Shown here: piece after piece, positions 20,604 to 30,537 of the stretch
Numbering within the stretch: position 1 is the stretch's first letter
Layout: the number at the start of each line of letters is the position of its first letter
Assembly: GCA_020736575.1 (NCBI GenBank)
Contig: JAGPYM010000117.1
Location: 1-30,537, forward strand
From: Thelonectria olida
Taxonomy: Eukaryota > Ascomycota > Sordariomycetes > Hypocreales > Nectriaceae
Reading direction: 5' to 3'
DNA: 30,537 nucleotides
Program-made: the position numbers and the translations under genes
Notes under the pieces: model-generated
The model's input: the letters and a program-made list of their open reading frames with translations, nothing else
Told to the model about the DNA's origin: nothing
Database searches by the model: none

Positions 20604-21509
20604 CTATCGGTACATCTCCAGGTTTGTTCCGAAACTTAGAGCAGTTCCCTCGGACAGCACCTCATCCTCGAACTGTCGTCGAATGTTTCTCGTCACAATT
20701 CCAGCACCGACAAGGACGAGTGTGGCAATAATCTCCTCAATGAGATATAGCCCGACTCTGACGCCAAGGGCTCCCGTCACGGCGCTCAAGGATTCATTGC
20801 CTGTGATGAGATACACGAATGCCGCGATAACTCTGATGCCCACGAACGGGAGCGCGATGATGACTGCGATGAGCAGCCGAGTACCATCGTTGCGCTGGGG
20901 CTGCTCCTTGATATGCAGATACGCTTTGAGGCCAGATAGTGTTGCCACGACTGTCACAGCGACCCAACCTAAGAACAAGACGGTGGCACCGATCCTGGCG
21001 AGGGTCCAAGCATGATTAACACTGTCTTGAATCTTACTCCTTGTGAGTCTCGACATCCCGACGGCGATGAGGGCGATACCGAACATGATGAGCATGTGGA
21101 AGATGATAATTATAATCGTTTCCTTCTTGCTGTCGAGACGGCGTTTCTCCGGGCCAGCATAGTAGAATCGTCTGATGAGATATCTTCGTGTTAGCAGTTT
21201 GCTCGAAACAAGGCCTTAGGCGAGTCAGGGACGTGGACCTGCTTACGCTTCGTGAAGTACACCTGCTGCTGCCAGCACAAGTGGCGACAATCCAACGCTA
21301 GTTACGATAGCCGCACTAGAACTTCGGCTATCGCCTAGCTGCATACCTGAACCGACCATCTTTAAAGTGCAGAAGATGAAGAGGTAGCCCCATCCTAAAA
21401 TTGCCTGTCTTTGGAAACCATGGCGGAAAATGACGTATAATGTTGGTAGGGACAGTGTTGCAAAAATAAACACGACTACGAGGGCAAGTGAATGGCCAGA
21501 GGTAGCCAT
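20604..21509 (-). CDS. Seven-helix integral membrane protein, DUF7702-like
   Basis: Exons 21509-21247 and 21171-20604 (75-nt intron, GTAAGC donor, GCTAACA branch, CATCAG acceptor) give 276 aa. Seven hydrophobic segments are visible, at about residues 7-27, 38-57, 66-84, 103-124, 143-165, 180-205 and 215-245, with a charged loop (about 88-102, YYAGPEKRRLDSKKE) and an acidic cytosolic tail. LPTLYVIFRHGFQRQAILGW and the overall pattern resemble a widespread family of fungal membrane proteins that I believe is DUF7702; the name is from memory and less certain than the topology. Function is unknown: no catalytic motif, and no CFEM domain as in some Pth11-type receptors. It is transcribed in the same direction as the Zn2Cys6 gene, about 1.1 kb away. 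Confidence 0.78.
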
Positions 21510-21681
21510 TCTGTTAGATAGTGTCGAGGCAGCTATATAACAGGCCGTTGTAGTGTCGTGTAAATTTAGTAAGTTGAGGGATTTGTTAAGGGAGAGAGTT
21601 AGCTTTAACTGATGTGCATATGCTTAGGGGAGCCGGTGCAGTGTTGGGAGAAATTAAAGAACGATAGAGTACGAAGCCCCC

Positions 21682-21692
21682 AAATATATAGA
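21682..21692 (-). promoter_or_regulatory. Candidate TATA element of membrane-protein gene
   Basis: The minus strand reads CTATATATTTG about 175 bp upstream of the ATG at 21509. A second TATATA lies only about 25 bp upstream of the ATG (21532-21541) and is less likely to act as a TATA box. Confidence 0.25.
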
Positions 21693-21962
21693 TATCTGGA
21701 AGAGTGAACTGCTAGCTTGCCTTATTTAAGAAACGTCTCATTAACGGTTCTCGACGACGCACTCGGGAAATGACGTGGTGGAGTTTACTGTGTTCAAATC
21801 GAGGAGGGAAGCATTGTAGAATTTGGATACGAGGGCTGTGCTTATGAGGTGAGACCTTCTTCCCTTACCTCTTGAGGCTTGATATCCTAGACCCCAGGTA
21901 TAGCGAAACATTGCCGATATCAGTACATTAAAAAACGGCGTAGTCTCATTTCCCGTAGAAGT

Positions 21963-22020
21963 TGATGCCTGACACGGAAAGTTCATGCCTGACACGGAGA
22001 TTTCATGCCTGACACGATGG
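21963..22020. repeat. Tandem repeat, 20-bp unit, three copies
   Basis: Three head-to-tail units share ATGCCTGACACG and start at 21963, 21983 and 22003, with the last unit diverging at its end. The repeat lies in non-coding DNA 450 bp upstream of the membrane-protein gene. Confidence 0.85.
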
Positions 22021-23450
22021 CACCTATCTCACAGAGTGGCAATGCTTTCCACAATTGTTATTCCAAATTTAATGCCTTATGCGAAAGCAGCGGAGCATTT
22101 AGGGGTTGTGCAATTGCGGCGTGTGGCATCCCCGTCCGAGAACTGCTGCCGTTGCTTCCAAAGATATTAAAATTCTGAGGAAGGCATTTCTGTTCGAAGC
22201 CAACTGCAGCCTCGAGCCAATGTGCTATATGGCATTGTTTTTCATTTCAAAAAATTTTAGTGTTCTTTTGTCGCTTATTCCTCGAATTTGACGATGCAAT
22301 TGAGAGGTTCGTGTGTGGGCGGTGTGACGGTGAAGTACGTTCATGTGGGGGCGTGGATACGGCTTGGAGGAGTGAATAACGCGGAGGTCTCGAGTGAGGA
22401 GATGGAACTGTCTCGAGATGACAACGCCAGGTTCTGAATGTGGTCTCGACAACTTATCTTCTTACGGTGAGCCGGCATCTCTAGTTCCCTGACGCATTTT
22501 CTTGCTACTTTCGGTCACTAAATGCTTGGCGGTTGACTTATCTCGAAACAGCCGTATATTAGGCATCTGGAAAGGAGGAGCGGGGAAGAGAAAAAGAAAC
22601 GTCAGGTAAGGTGGAACCACATTGTCATAAATGCCCTTTCAGGAAGGTTGTTCCACGGATATCAAAACTGGTGTTCGTTCAATGTCAGAGTGGCCATGTA
22701 CTGTACACGAAGCAAACTCTATGTAACACTGACAGCACCCTCGATATGAGTGTTACATCCACGCGAAGTTACTGCGTGCAGCGTCATGATGAAGATGCAG
22801 GGTTCCGACCTAATACTCATCGGCAATGGTTTTGATGGTGTACATGACGACCACGTACGAGTCTCGGCCTTCGGACTCTAGAGATATTCCGTGACGCCCG
22901 AATTACGAAATCTTCATTATATTGTGTGAGAGCTCGTGTACGGCTGATCACGTAAAGCTTACCCATTGCGTCGGCCTCGTGGGGGTGAACAGAAAACATA
23001 CACCCTTCCGTAAGTTTAGTCGCGGCCATGAGAATGACCAACGTGAGTTAATGACAGCAGTGGCTAACTAAATGGCCGGCCGTCGCTCCGCTCCCTCTCT
23101 TTCTCATGCAGCAGAACGCGGCAATGGCCCGTGATCCTCACTGGCAGGAGAGACACACTAGTAGTTAGTCGATGTATAAAGCACACCTATTCCCACACAG
23201 AAATGATGGATGATGGCTTCAAGATTCATTAGTCACAGTCTTTACACTCTTTACACACCAAGTACAGGGTGACGGGAAATCGACCTTTATGTTTGGAGGT
23301 TGAGGATGCATTTCTTAGGTGTTTATGGTGCCGCTTTTAGAGGCCATTTTCCCTGCCGTACCTCGACGCTGACCCGCTCCCCGTGCCCCCTTTGGCCCCC
23401 TAAGCGCCAACACACCTTAGAGCTCCACTAGGGCCACCCGCATCTCAGTT
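22021..23450. other. Intergenic region with possible decayed coding traces
   Basis: No intact gene. On the plus strand at 23042-23109 there is a good-looking intron (GTGAGT donor, GCTAACT branch, ATGCAG acceptor), preceded by ATGAGAATGACCAAC and followed by an open stretch MARDPHWQERH, but the upstream frames are full of stops. A 74-codon minus-strand frame (23041-22817) is unassigned. Composition is normal until about 23450, where RIP-type DNA begins. Confidence 0.35.
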
Positions 23451-25811
23451 GGTATTATTAATTTTAAACATAAGCTAGCCACCGTTATGTCCTTAAGGCT
23501 AAGGGAGCCTATACATAATTCAGCCCTTATCCTTAATTTTAAGTTGTTACTTTACAGTTTGGTTAATTTAGAAGTATCTTTTACCTAATCTAATAATAGG
23601 ATAGCTGTTATATTATTCACCTGGGCTTAGCACTCGCTTAAGTACTATTAAGCAAAATGCTAGAAACTTATTAAGTAGGGGACTATTAAAAGGAGATATA
23701 TAAAAACTATAAAGATTAATATATATAGGGTAAAAGTAAAATGGATAAGGTATAGTAAAGTAAGAGAAATTTTAATATAAGTACTAACTTTAGCTAGGTA
23801 CTATTAATTTCTATTAGTTAACTTATATAACTATTTTAAAATAGCTTTAAAGGAAAATATTATAATATTTCTTAAATAGATACTAGATACCTATTAGAGA
23901 ATTTATAAGTAAAGCTTAGTTTTTTTTAATAAGTAAATACTTTTTTAAGTCTATTATAAATCTACTAGCTATAATTTTAATAAGAATATAAATAAGAAAA
24001 TTATTAATATTAGTATTAGTTTTAATTACTCCCTGCTCTATTTTCTAATATTATGGTTATAATATATTATAAAGTATTTTATAATTAAATATAAACTTAA
24101 TATATTTATAAAGGAAAAGCCTATTATAAATCTTAATAATATATACTTTATTTAATATTATCTCTTTATATATAATATTTTAACCTTTTCTAATAAGTAT
24201 TAATAAGTATAGCTAGCTTTATTAGTTCTCTTTTAGTCTTATATAGCTATATAACCTTATATACTTATATATAAGTATTTTAATAAAATAAATAGTTAAA
24301 ATTATTATTTTAAATAAAAGGAAGAAATTATAAAAGTGGATCATATAACTATATAGAATCTAGAAACAAATAACTTTAAAATAGTTAGTTATAAGAATGT
24401 TAATTTGTTTCTTTTAAAAAGCGCAAATAGAATAAAAGATCTACCTATTTGTTATAAATTCAGGCTGCGCCCATATCTTAATTATACACGCGTGCAATAT
24501 ATATATAGTATGCATCTAGAGCGAATATATACTATAAGGGGTATAAGGGCTAGGTTATATAATATAAAAATATTAGTAAAGCCTTAAAGTATATTAAAAG
24601 GGAAAAGCTTTTTTTTTTTTTAAGTTTATTAATATTATAATTAATACCTATTTATAAATGCCCTAGGGCTAGTCTATTATAATTAATAAACTGTATTATA
24701 ATAGCTAATTTAAATTAAAAGGGGGAGTAGCTATAAGTGGCCCTAACTTTAATAGTACTAGTAATAAAATAAATATAAGGGGTATTTATTTTAATATTAA
24801 AAGGGACCTTAAATATTACTAATATATTACTAGCCTTATAAGAAACTTTTAATATTTATATAAAGTTCTTATAATATTAGTAATAATAATTTTATAATTA
24901 ATAAAAGTAATTAAAAGCTATATATTATAAGAATTAAGCTTAAAATAGGGACTACTTTAAATTATAAATAGTGCCCCCCTATTAATAAACTACTCTTATA
25001 ATAATTAAAATAATACTTAACCTAACTTAAAAGCCTTAACTAGCTTAAAAACCCTTATTTAGGGGGCTACTATTTAATAGTAATAAAGTAATATTTAAAG
25101 CCTAGCAATTAATAATTATATATAAATTAAATACTAATTAGGTTTTTATTAAAAATAAGAAGAATATATTTTTTTATATATAAATAGCTATTATAAATAA
25201 AATTAAGCCTAAAGTTAAAATATATTATAAAAGAGGTAAATAGTATAATATATATAACTTATAAGCATTTATTAAATATATTATATTCCTTTATTTTATA
25301 AATTATAAAAAGGAGAAAGCCCTTTTAAACTTATAATATATTTAATAAAAAAAAGATATTTTATAACTTTTACTAGCAGTTTAAATAGCTTCTAGCTTAA
25401 ATAGGGAGTTTAAAATAGTTAAGTAAAAATAAGCTACTCTATTTTTATAATATATTAAATAGAAAAATAAAAGAATATTATTTAAATAAAAGAATTAACT
25501 ATTCTAATTATAAGGTAGCCCTTTATATATATAAGAAAATAGCAATTAAAATTAAATCCTATAAATTAAAAGAGAGGTATTAAATGCAATTAGTATTAAA
25601 AAGAAGTATAGCTATACTACTATTAGTAATAGACTAAAAAGGGAATATATTAATATTAGGTATAAATATAATTAGAACAGCCTGCAGCTAAGGTAATAAG
25701 AGCGCTAGGGGCTAAGGACCTTACTAAGCCTCCCTAACTTTTAGAAGTTAGGTAAAATAGATATAATATATTTCCTAAACTATTTTTAATATATAAAAAG
25801 AGAGGGGCAAG

Positions 25812-25853
25812 TGCTTTTATTATAGATTTAATAAGTATTATATTAGTAATTAT
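25812..25853 (+). pseudogene. Gag CCHC zinc knuckle with RIP-converted ligands
   Basis: In frame from 25812 the spacing C-x2-Y-x4-Y-x4-Y exactly overlays the CCHC nucleocapsid motif C-x2-C-x4-H-x4-C. The second Cys, the His and the last Cys are all Tyr (TAT), which single RIP-type changes yield from TGT and CAT codons. Confidence 0.55.
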
Positions 25854-26899
25854 ACCCTACTTATAGTAAAATAGCTAATAAATATTTAGTATATTTATAT
25901 TAACTAAATAGTAACTAATAAAAAGTTAGATTTAAGGGAGGAGGGAAATATTATACTTGTAAATTAAGTTTTATATAAAAGTAATATACTAATTTGCTAG
26001 TTATACTATTAGAGCTAATTATAAAAGAAAAAGAAAATATATTAAAAGAAATATAAAAAATAATAGTAAAAGAGAAATAAAAATAAAAAACTAAATAAAT
26101 AGACCCTTATTAATAGTTCTAATTTTATTTAATAACTTAAGTTTCCTTAATATTTTTATTAATTTTAAATATAATTATTATAATATAATAAGTAGATAAG
26201 TAGCCTAAAGGCTAGGCCTAAAATAAATCTAATTATTTATATTATAAAGCTTTAATATAGTTATAAAAATAGGCTAAAAGTAAAGAATTATATAAATAGC
26301 GCGCGCCTTATTAAATATTAATAGCTAGAGGTGCCTAGCCCTATTTTATATAGTTTTAAAACTTATATAAAATGTAATTTTAAGACTCCTTTAAATAGAA
26401 TATTAGAATATTTATATTATCCTAAAATATAAGGAATTAAAAATTAGAAATATAAAAGGACAAATTATAAAAAAGTTTATAATATAATTATTGAAAATTT
26501 AAATAACTAGAGTTATACGTTTAGTTCTTACTACTCTCTTATAATAGAAAGAAAAATAAAAGGAGGTTAAATTATTTCTTCTTTTTATAAGTATTTATAA
26601 AGTTATAATAGTACTTAAAGCTATTATAAGTAAGATATAAAATGCAAATATTATAATAGTAAAAAATAGGCAGGCGGACCTATTTTAAATCCTATTTAAG
26701 GAGATCTGGGGATTTACTAATCTTTTTAATAAAAAGAAAGCATCTGCCCTTCCCCTATATTAAAAAATAAGTAACTATTATATTTAGTTAAAAAAGGGGC
26801 CAGATAGGTATAACTTAAAATTACTATAAGGCCTATTATATAATATATTAAAGGACTACCTATTTAAATTATAAAAATAGATTATAAATCTTATAAATA

Positions 26900-27480
26900 A
26901 GGAATAGATTTAAGCAAGTGCCTTTTTAGCAGTTATACTAGTCCTACGTATAAAAAAGGCAAGTAAAAGCTAGTAGTTTTATATAAACTATTATATTTTA
27001 AATAAAATTATATTTTAAAACTATTACCTTTTACCCCTAATTAGAAAGACCCTTTATTTTCTTTTTAAAATATACTAGTTTATAAAGCTAGATATATATA
27101 TAATATTTTATTATATATATATAGCTAAAAGTAATAAGTATTTAATAGCCTTTTAAATAAGGTTTAATCTTTTTAAATAGCTAGTTACCCCTTTTAGCTT
27201 ATTAGGGGCACTAGCAACCTTTTAATAGTATATTAATAAAATACTAGGGACTTCCCTAGGGACTTTATAATAGTATATTTAAATAATATACTAGTTTACT
27301 CTAGGGGCAGCTGGAATAACTATATAAGGAAGGTTTAAGTAATATTTAAACACTTTTATAATATAGGCCTAAATATTAACTTAACTAAGTATGCATTTAT
27401 AATAAAAGAGGTTAAATACCTTAGCTTTATTATAAAAATAGAAGTTACTATTTATTTTAATTTTAAAAAGATTTTAATAA
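26900..27480 (+). pseudogene. Reverse transcriptase relic
   Basis: From 27019 the frame reads NYYLLPLIRKTL, the decayed form of the Ty3/gypsy RT segment around PLPLI. It continues through FIKLDIY (27076 on) and LVTPFSLLGALATF (about 27184-27225), the counterpart of the conserved LVTPFGL..APATFQ block. The segment after it (about 27270-27290) is where YxDD would lie and is altered. KEVKYLSFII follows near 27410 in a shifted frame. Stops are TAA/TAG at positions where Gln or Trp is expected. Confidence 0.75.
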
Positions 27481-27679
27481 TATAAGTATAAGAACTATTA
27501 ATAAAAGTAAAAAGAGTATAAAACTTCTTAAAATTTACTAATTTTTATTATAAATTTATTTTAAAATTCTTAAAAATTATTAACTTTTTAATCTATTTTA
27601 TTAAAAAGGGAGTACTTTTCTATTAAATTAAAAAAGAGAATTATACTTTTAAAAAAATAAAAGCTATTTTTATTTTATA

Positions 27680-28075
27680 TTTAGTTCTTACCTAATAGAA
27701 CTTTAAAAAGAATATAATTATAAAAGTAAATAGCTTAAAATAGGTATTAAAAAGGTGCCTTTTATAAGTTAATATAAAGGGCATTTTATATTTAATAGCT
27801 TACTACTCTACCTACCTTTTAATAGCTGAGTAAAACTATATAATTTATAATAGGAAGTTACTAGTTATTATTTTTTACTTATTAATATAATTATTAGAGC
27901 TTTAGAGTATAACTAACCTATTTATTATTTTAATAAATTATAAAAACCTAAAATATTTTATTAAGTTAAAGCTTATTTTTAAATAGTAAGTATATTAGGT
28001 AAAGACCTTATTACTATTTAATTATATTTTAAAATATTAGTTAAAATTAGAAGTATATTAGTTTAATACTTTCTT
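27680..28075 (+). pseudogene. RNase H relic
   Basis: Read through its stops, this stretch gives the Ty3-type RNase H layout: a strand where the catalytic Asp lies (VNSLK, about 27727), AYYS (about 27800), NYIIYNRKLL (about 27835-27865) where Ty3 elements have the NY..HDKELLA block, and NYKNLKYF (about 27938-27961), the counterpart of the TDHKNLEYF block. Confidence 0.65.
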
Positions 28076-28979
28076 TTAAAAGGAGTAAGAGGTAAGTAAT
28101 AATAAATTGCAAATAAGTTAAATAATATAATTAATTTAAATTTATAAGATAATAGTATAAGGTATATTATAAAAAAGTATTTTATATATAGTATTAAAAG
28201 TAATATATTTATAACTAGTAGTTAAAAAGGGAGCTTAAATAGGTAAGTAATAGTAGCTACTAGTAGGAAATATAATTTTTATAAATATACACTTATAATC
28301 CCTTTAAAATTAAATAGTATAAAAAATAAGGCTTATAAGGCCTAGGCCCTTATTATATAAAGTAAATAGAGGAAATTTTTTAAAAAAAGCTATTATAATA
28401 AAATAGATTGCAAATTATAAGCTAAATATATAAGGGGCGCTTATATATTAAAATTACTTTTAAATCCCTATATAAAAACTACTTATAATAATAATTATAT
28501 AATAGATTTATAAAGTAATAAGTTATATTAGAAAGAATATAACCTTCCTTACCTTATAATATAATTACTATTAACATAAAATATTATTTAAAATTATATA
28601 ACTAGTTTAAAACTACTATTATATTAATAGCTATAATTTAAAATACTAGTATTAAAAACTATTCTAGCTACTACTTATTATAAATAGATACTAATTATAA
28701 ATATTAATTAACTTTATAATAAATTTACTAGTAAAAGAGAAAAATAACTTATAATATCTAATAGTTATTATAAACTATTTTTTAAAATATATTTAATTAA
28801 AAGTAATAATATTAATAGTAGTTAAAATATATATAAAATAATTTAAAAACTACTAGTAGTATTTCTATAAATTTCTATTATAAATTATTAGTAATAAAAA
28901 GTTAAATTAAGTTAGGAAGTTTTAAGCTATATTTTATAAACTTATAAAAGTTAAATAACTTCTATTTACTACTTTCTAT

Positions 28980-29170
28980 TTAAAAATAAATAGTAAAATA
29001 GAGTAGGCAAATTAGAAAATTTAAATAGTTTTATATATAGTTATTACCTTTTTATAATTAAATTAAAAGAACTACCTTACTATTATATAGCTAAGGCTAA
29101 ATAATAGGAATATATTAGTTATAAGAATAAGCTTAAATAGGCTTTTTAATAGCTATAATATAAACCTTAT
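28980..29170 (+). pseudogene. Integrase core relic, region of the catalytic Glu
   Basis: The frame NSKIE-stop-ANQK (about 28988-29017) overlays the GQTER.NQ block that carries the catalytic Glu of retroviral-type integrases. It is followed at the expected distance by the decayed counterpart of the LPLAEFA.N segment. Stops occupy expected Gln/Trp positions. Confidence 0.6.
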
Positions 29171-29639
29171 CTAATAAGTAAACTATTTAAAAGTAAGCTA
29201 CTTATTATTAAAAGGGCAAGTAATAATATTTTACACTTATTTAAAAGAGAGTATAAAACTTATATAAATTATAATTATATTTATATAATAATAGTAATAA
29301 GAGTTTATATAAAAATCCTAAAAACTAGTAAAGTAGTTTTAAATTAGTAATTAGATATAATAATAATTATAAAATATAATAATAAACTAATTAAATAAAA
29401 AGCTAAATTAGAAATTTATTAAATATATAATAGTAAAATTAAAAGATACTTTAAATATTATTTTTAATATATTAAGTAATATATATAAGACTTTTTATAT
29501 AAACTTAATAGAGCAAGCTATAACTTACTTATTACCTTTTTAAATCCTTTTAAATTTATATTTAAACCTTAAATAAGTCCCTTTTAAAAATATTAAAAAA
29601 ATAGAAGAAAAGTATTATATTAAAAAGATTCTTATTATA

Positions 29640-29740
29640 AAAAATATATATAGCTAAAATAAATATTAGTAAGTATTAATAAAATAGAAAAAATATAATA
29701 ATTTAATATAAGTACTATTAAAAAATATTAAAAATATATT
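29640..29740 (+). pseudogene. Chromodomain-like C-terminal relic
   Basis: The frame VLIK-stop-KKYNNLI-stop-VLLKNIKN (from 29673) overlays the LVKW.GY....TWEP..NL.N core of chromodomains, with both Trp positions turned into stops. This supports assignment to chromoviruses. Confidence 0.5.
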
Positions 29741-30096
29741 AGTATTAAATATATTTAAAATAAAATAAAAAAGTATAAAAATAAATAATAAGCTATATAT
29801 ATAATAGTACTAATAGAAAATCTTTTTAATTATAATAAACTAAACTATTTATATATAATAGTAAAAACTTATATAAAATATAGGGTAAGGTAGGGGGGCG
29901 GTTAGGGCAGGTTTGGAGTAAAAGTAAGAATAGTTAGGCCTAGGGAGGGAAAGGGGCATTTACTTAAAAAGCTTTTATTTTATTATATTCTCCTTTTAAT
30001 TTTAATAACTAATATTAGGAGATATAGGATATTTATAATAGTAGGGGTTAGAAATAGTAGGAAGTTTTAATAATAGTAGTAATTAGCTATTATATA

Positions 30097-30159
30097 TATT
30101 ACTTATAAGTATTTTTAGCTGCCTTATAATAAAAGGCAGCCTCCTTTTTATAAGTAATA
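30097..30159. repeat. Imperfect palindrome in RIP DNA
   Basis: TATTACTTATAA (30097-30108) is the exact inverse of 30148-30159, and GCTGCCTT (30118-30125) of 30133-30140, around a 7-nt loop. The arms differ only in short internal stretches of unequal length. It could be the centre of a foldback element or of two head-to-head copies of a repeat. Confidence 0.6.
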
Positions 30160-30537
30160 TAAGTATTTTTAATAGTATTTTTATAAAAAATATAAGTACT
30201 TTTTATTATTATTTATAAATAATATAAATAGTATTAGTAATTAATAAATTACTATTATTAAAAATTAGTAAAAATTAAAAAGTAAATGTAATAAGTATAT
30301 ATTAAAAGCTAAATAAAATTATATTAAAAACTAATAGTAAGCTAGTAAAAGTAGTAATAGCCTATTAGGGGGTATATTAAAATAAGGTATAGATAGGAAA
30401 AAGGAATTAGGCTTAACTAAACTCTAATAAAATTAGAAAGTAAATTAAGGGGTTATTAAGTTTAATAAGGGGGTAGAGAGGCTATATATAAACTAGGTAG
30501 GCAGGAGAGTATATTAATATAAAGCCTATATAAATTA

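Larger units (their letters stand above)
24950..29760 (+). mobile_element. RIP-inactivated Ty3/gypsy retrotransposon, chromovirus type
   Basis: Reading through RIP-type stops on the plus strand, the order gag zinc knuckle (25812-25853), reverse transcriptase (about 26900-27480), RNase H (about 27680-28075), integrase (including about 28980-29170) and a chromodomain-like tail (about 29640-29740) can be followed. This order, with integrase after RNase H, defines Ty3/gypsy; a C-terminal chromodomain defines chromoviruses, common in fungi. Every stretch is riddled with TAA/TAG, so it is dead. LTRs could not be delimited and the outer bounds are approximate. Confidence 0.75.
23450..30537. repeat. 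Large RIP-mutated AT-rich block
   Basis: Seven kilobases of DNA with TpA in great excess, remaining G and C mostly in ApG, GpG, CpC and CpT contexts, and CpA, TpG and CpG nearly eliminated. Stops in ancestral frames are TAA and TAG, as expected when CAA, CAG and TGG codons are hit. It contains the retrotransposon described separately and continues beyond the window edge. A less mutated patch lies at about 24400-24540. Confidence 0.88.

Noticed and set aside
22817..23180. Minus-strand frame and a plus-strand intron-like GTGAGT..GCTAACT..CAG stretch
   Set aside because: The upstream plus-strand frames contain stops and no family could be named, so it is noted only as a possible decayed gene.
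24405..24587. 60-codon frame in AT-rich DNA
   Set aside because: It lies in the less mutated patch of a RIP block, with low-complexity composition and no homology.
1..30537. Search for a PKS, NRPS, terpene cyclase or RiPP core gene
   Set aside because: No such domain was seen in any frame, so a complete biosynthetic cluster is not claimed.

Overview
The window is nuclear DNA of a filamentous ascomycete (Pezizomycotina-like). The genes carry short introns (about 53-79 nt, with one of 177 nt), usually with GT..CTAAC..AG signals. The families are fungal: a Zn2Cys6 regulator, a 14-TM DHA2 exporter, an alpha-glucoside-type sugar permease, an NmrA-like protein, a BTB/POZ relic and a DUF7702-like membrane protein. 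Large blocks are extremely AT-rich, with CpA, TpG and CpG nearly absent and TpA in excess, the signature of repeat-induced point mutation (RIP). The species cannot be named from the sequence.

Layout. 1-1082: RIP-type AT-rich DNA interrupted by a GC-rich, unmutated 194-bp solo LTR-like element (594-787, 5-bp target duplication) and a second LTR-like end (to 1082). About 1102-1652: decayed BTB/POZ gene. 1733-2974 (-): NmrA-like protein, five exons. 4815-5714 (+): classical SDR, three exons. 7162-9306 (+): DHA2 multidrug-type MFS, five exons. 9307-10500: AT-rich block. 10920-12622 (+): MFS sugar transporter. 13350-14873 (+): DUF1593 (Sde182/nucleoside-hydrolase-like) protein. 15894-16293 (-): possible small two-exon gene. 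17116-17543 (-): tRNA-headed SINE-like element with a 14-bp target duplication. 18316-19517 (-): Zn2Cys6 factor. 20604-21509 (-): seven-helix DUF7702-like membrane protein. 23450-30537: RIP-destroyed DNA holding a plus-strand Ty3/gypsy chromovirus-type polyprotein in which zinc knuckle, RT, RNase H, integrase and chromodomain relics can still be followed.

How the genes may work together. This is a short accessory gene island (about 22 kb) between RIP-mutated blocks. Two loose modules can be proposed by inference: (i) two NAD(P)-binding proteins (NmrA-like, SDR) beside a DHA2 exporter, a typical detoxification or metabolite-tailoring set but with no PKS, NRPS or terpene synthase in the window; (ii) a sugar importer next to a signal-peptide-less DUF1593 hydrolase-like protein, with a Zn2Cys6 regulator nearby, which would fit import followed by intracellular cleavage of a glycoside or nucleoside-like compound. 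No convincing wholly new system was seen. The most notable items are the SINE-like element, the unmutated solo LTR in RIP DNA and the interpretable RIP decay of the retrotransposon. All exon boundaries were derived by hand from splice signals and frame continuity, without transcript data.
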